Assembly (NCBI GenBank): GCA_020443005.1
Contig: JAGRJA010000455.1
Location: forward strand, 1 to 6,408
DNA length: 6,408 nucleotides
From: Pseudomonadales bacterium
GTDB taxonomy: Bacteria; Pseudomonadota; Gammaproteobacteria; Pseudomonadales; UBA7239
Reading direction: 5' to 3'
The translations under genes were made by a program, and so were the position numbers. Shown here piece after piece: positions 4,927 to 6,408 of this stretch; within the stretch, counting starts at the first letter, position 1, and each line of letters begins with the position of its first letter. The notes beneath the pieces are model-generated. The model did no database searches, was not told where the DNA came from, and saw only the letters and a program-made list of their open reading frames with translations.

Positions 4927-6408
4927 CAACTCTTCTCCGACACAGAACGAACCAGCTGACGCGACACTTCCTTATGATCAAAATACTTCTGGGAGATAAT
5001 GTTACTGGCATTAACCAACAGATCAGTGACCTTGCCAAGATTCTTCTCCAACAGCTTCCTCTGCCCGTCTTCCCTTGCACTCAGCTCTGTGAGTATGGAC
5101 AGCTTGATGATGGATTCCGCTTCAAGTGTTGCCCGGATTTCAGGGCTGAGTTCATGCCTCGACTCCTGCGCCTTGGACAATGTCTGCAGATGCCTGTTCA
5201 ATTGATCCAGCTGATAAAGCAAGGATCTCGGGTTGGTCGTATCCATCATTACCAGATCAAGGCTCGACTGCACACCGAGGCGCGCCCGATAACGACGCCG
5301 ATAGTTGATCAGGGCTTCCAGCGATAACAACATGGCATGAATCAGGGTGTTTTGCTGCTGCTCAGGCATTTCCTGAACCAGCAGGTGTCTGATTGTAGCC
5401 GTTGTCAACAATGCACGCTCCAACCTTCGGCCTATCTCCATAAATCGCCAGCCAATTCCACGGGTCATACTTTCCTGCGCCAGACCCGAAAGGGCCAACA
5501 AGGCAGTAACCAGTACATCCAGTGTTTCTTCAGGTGCAAGCGCAATACCCGTCGGGTCGAGTGGATTATCAAGGTCTGCAAGCGCATCCCTGATATCATT
5601 GGTGACTCGCAAGGTATCGGAGGATAAAAGTTCCTTCGATTCGTCTACACAATTCAGCATTGCATTCAGACTTGAACGAATACTGCCGATGCGGGAAGCA
5701 TCGCCTATCACACTACTCAATTCACTTTCCGGCGAATCAATCACTTTGTTTTCTGCACCGACAAAACCGGGATATGTAGCAGTGATATGGGTAATTGCCT
5801 CAAGCAAGAGCATTTTACTTTCGCGTTTAACGGGTTCTTCACCATTCAGCATAATCAACACTGTACGAACCAGACGCAATGACGCTTCCGCCCTTTCTGC
5901 ATAACGCCCCATCCAGAAAAGATTTTCAACCACCCTGCTCGGCAAACTGATCAAATCGGCATCATTCACTGTCGAGCCATCGCTTTCTGAAGTTTGCCGT
6001 TTGCCAATACGCTCCGGCTCTGAAGCTATGACCCAGGTATCCTTGCTACGCGCTCCGGTTTGATTGGAGATAATGAATGCCGATGGTTCCAGCCCGACTC
6101 TGGTCAGACCCCCAGGCATGATAGTGTAAGAACTGTCACTGGCAACAGCGAAACTGCGCAAAATTGCTGGCCTTGGTTGAAGCATACCGTCAACACAGGT
6201 TGGCAAATTGGCCGAGTCGAGAACAGCTTGAGCGACAAACTGCATGGGTTGACTTGCAATTTTCTCCAACAGGTTTTTTTTAGCGTCTGCTGACAGCAGG
6301 GCCCCGTAGATACTTTCCCGGCCGGACACCCTGTTAACCGGTTTAACAACGAGTGTGTCAATATTGCTCATCACAAAATCGAGACCCGAGGGGTTTCCAC
6401 ACCAATAG
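4926..6408 (-). CDS. Circularly permuted ATP-grasp/alpha-E (DUF403) fusion protein, N-terminus beyond window
   Basis: The frame stays open to the right edge. Before the GTG-ATG at 6374-6369 it reads YWCGNPSGLDF, matching the conserved W-C-G segment of type-2 circularly permuted ATP-grasp proteins, so these codons are internal and the true start lies outside. Numbering from that GTG: LVVKP (8-12) and GRESIYG (18-24) resemble the nucleotide-binding Lys and loop, followed by FVAQ (46-49), QPRPAILR (66-73), PGGLTRVG (87-94) and SKDTWV (110-115). A Ser/Asp-rich linker (about 120-140) leads to a complete alpha-E domain: SRVVENLFWMGRYAERAE (146-163), GWRFMEIGRRLERA (308-321), YRRRYRA (358-364), NPRSLLYQLD (381-390) and ISQKYFDH (460-467). 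The ATP-grasp part is predicted to ligate an amine to a carboxylate; alpha-E is an all-helical partner domain of unknown activity. In many genomes these are two genes; here they are one. The downstream transglutaminase gene overlaps by one base. Confidence 0.92.
   Translation of the reverse strand, partial: YWCGNPSGLDFVMSNIDTLVVKPVNRVSGRESIYGALLSADAKKNLLEKIASQPMQFVAQAVLDSANLPTCVDGMLQPRPAILRSFAVASDSSYTIMPGGLTRVGLEPSAFIISNQTGARSKDTWVIASEPERIGKRQTSESDGSTVNDADLISLPSRVVENLFWMGRYAERAEASLRLVRTVLIMLNGEEPVKRESKMLLLEAITHITATYPGFVGAENKVIDSPESELSSVIGDASRIGSIRSSLNAMLNCVDESKELLSSDTLRVTNDIRDALADLDNPLDPTGIALAPEETLDVLVTALLALSGLAQESMTRGIGWRFMEIGRRLERALLTTATIRHLLVQEMPEQQQNTLIHAMLLSLEALINYRRRYRARLGVQSSLDLVMMDTTNPRSLLYQLDQLNRHLQTLSKAQESRHELSPEIRATLEAESIIKLSILTELSAREDGQRKLLEKNLGKVTDLLVNASNIISQKYFDHKEVSRQLVRSVSEKS

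Noticed and set aside
1..6408. CRISPR arrays, tRNA or rRNA genes, insertion sequences
   Set aside because: No repeated spacer pattern, no tRNA-like or rRNA-like segment, and no transposase or terminal inverted repeats were found by reading both strands.

Overview
The window looks like chromosomal DNA of a free-living, probably marine or aquatic gammaproteobacterium. It has intermediate GC, tightly packed genes and classic short intrinsic terminators. It carries two fatty-acid/steroid-type acyl-CoA ligases and an ATP-grasp/alpha-E/transglutaminase operon, a combination common in hydrocarbon- and steroid-degrading Gammaproteobacteria. The taxonomic placement is inference from gene content only.

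Layout: the left edge holds the last 77 codons of a plus-strand gene that looks like the C-terminal end of a DUF1214 protein. It converges on a minus-strand gene across a compact bidirectional terminator (239-267). Everything else is on the minus strand. Read in the direction of transcription, from the right edge: (1) a 5'-truncated gene (6408-4926) encoding the C-terminal end of a circularly permuted ATP-grasp domain fused to a complete alpha-E (DUF403) domain; (2) a transglutaminase-like cysteine peptidase (4926-4048), whose ATG overlaps the previous stop by one base (TGATG); (3) a 232-bp gap with weak hairpins and then a plausible sigma70 promoter overlapped by a palindrome; (4) a CaiC-like AMP-forming acyl-CoA ligase (3815-2172) with its own terminator; (5) a 257-bp gap with several palindromes; (6) a FadD19-like AMP-forming acyl-CoA ligase (1914-298).

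Two functional blocks emerge. The ATP-grasp/alpha-E/transglutaminase pair belongs to a widespread, biochemically unresolved system predicted to form and cut amide or isopeptide bonds. The Anbu proteasome-like gene often found with it is not directly downstream here. The two acyl-CoA ligases come from clearly different subfamilies, so they probably activate different carboxylic acids (steroid side chain, terpenoid or fatty acid). Each appears to be its own transcription unit, and ATAG/CTAT inverted repeats lie over both candidate -10 boxes. The DUF1214 neighbour has no defined reaction.
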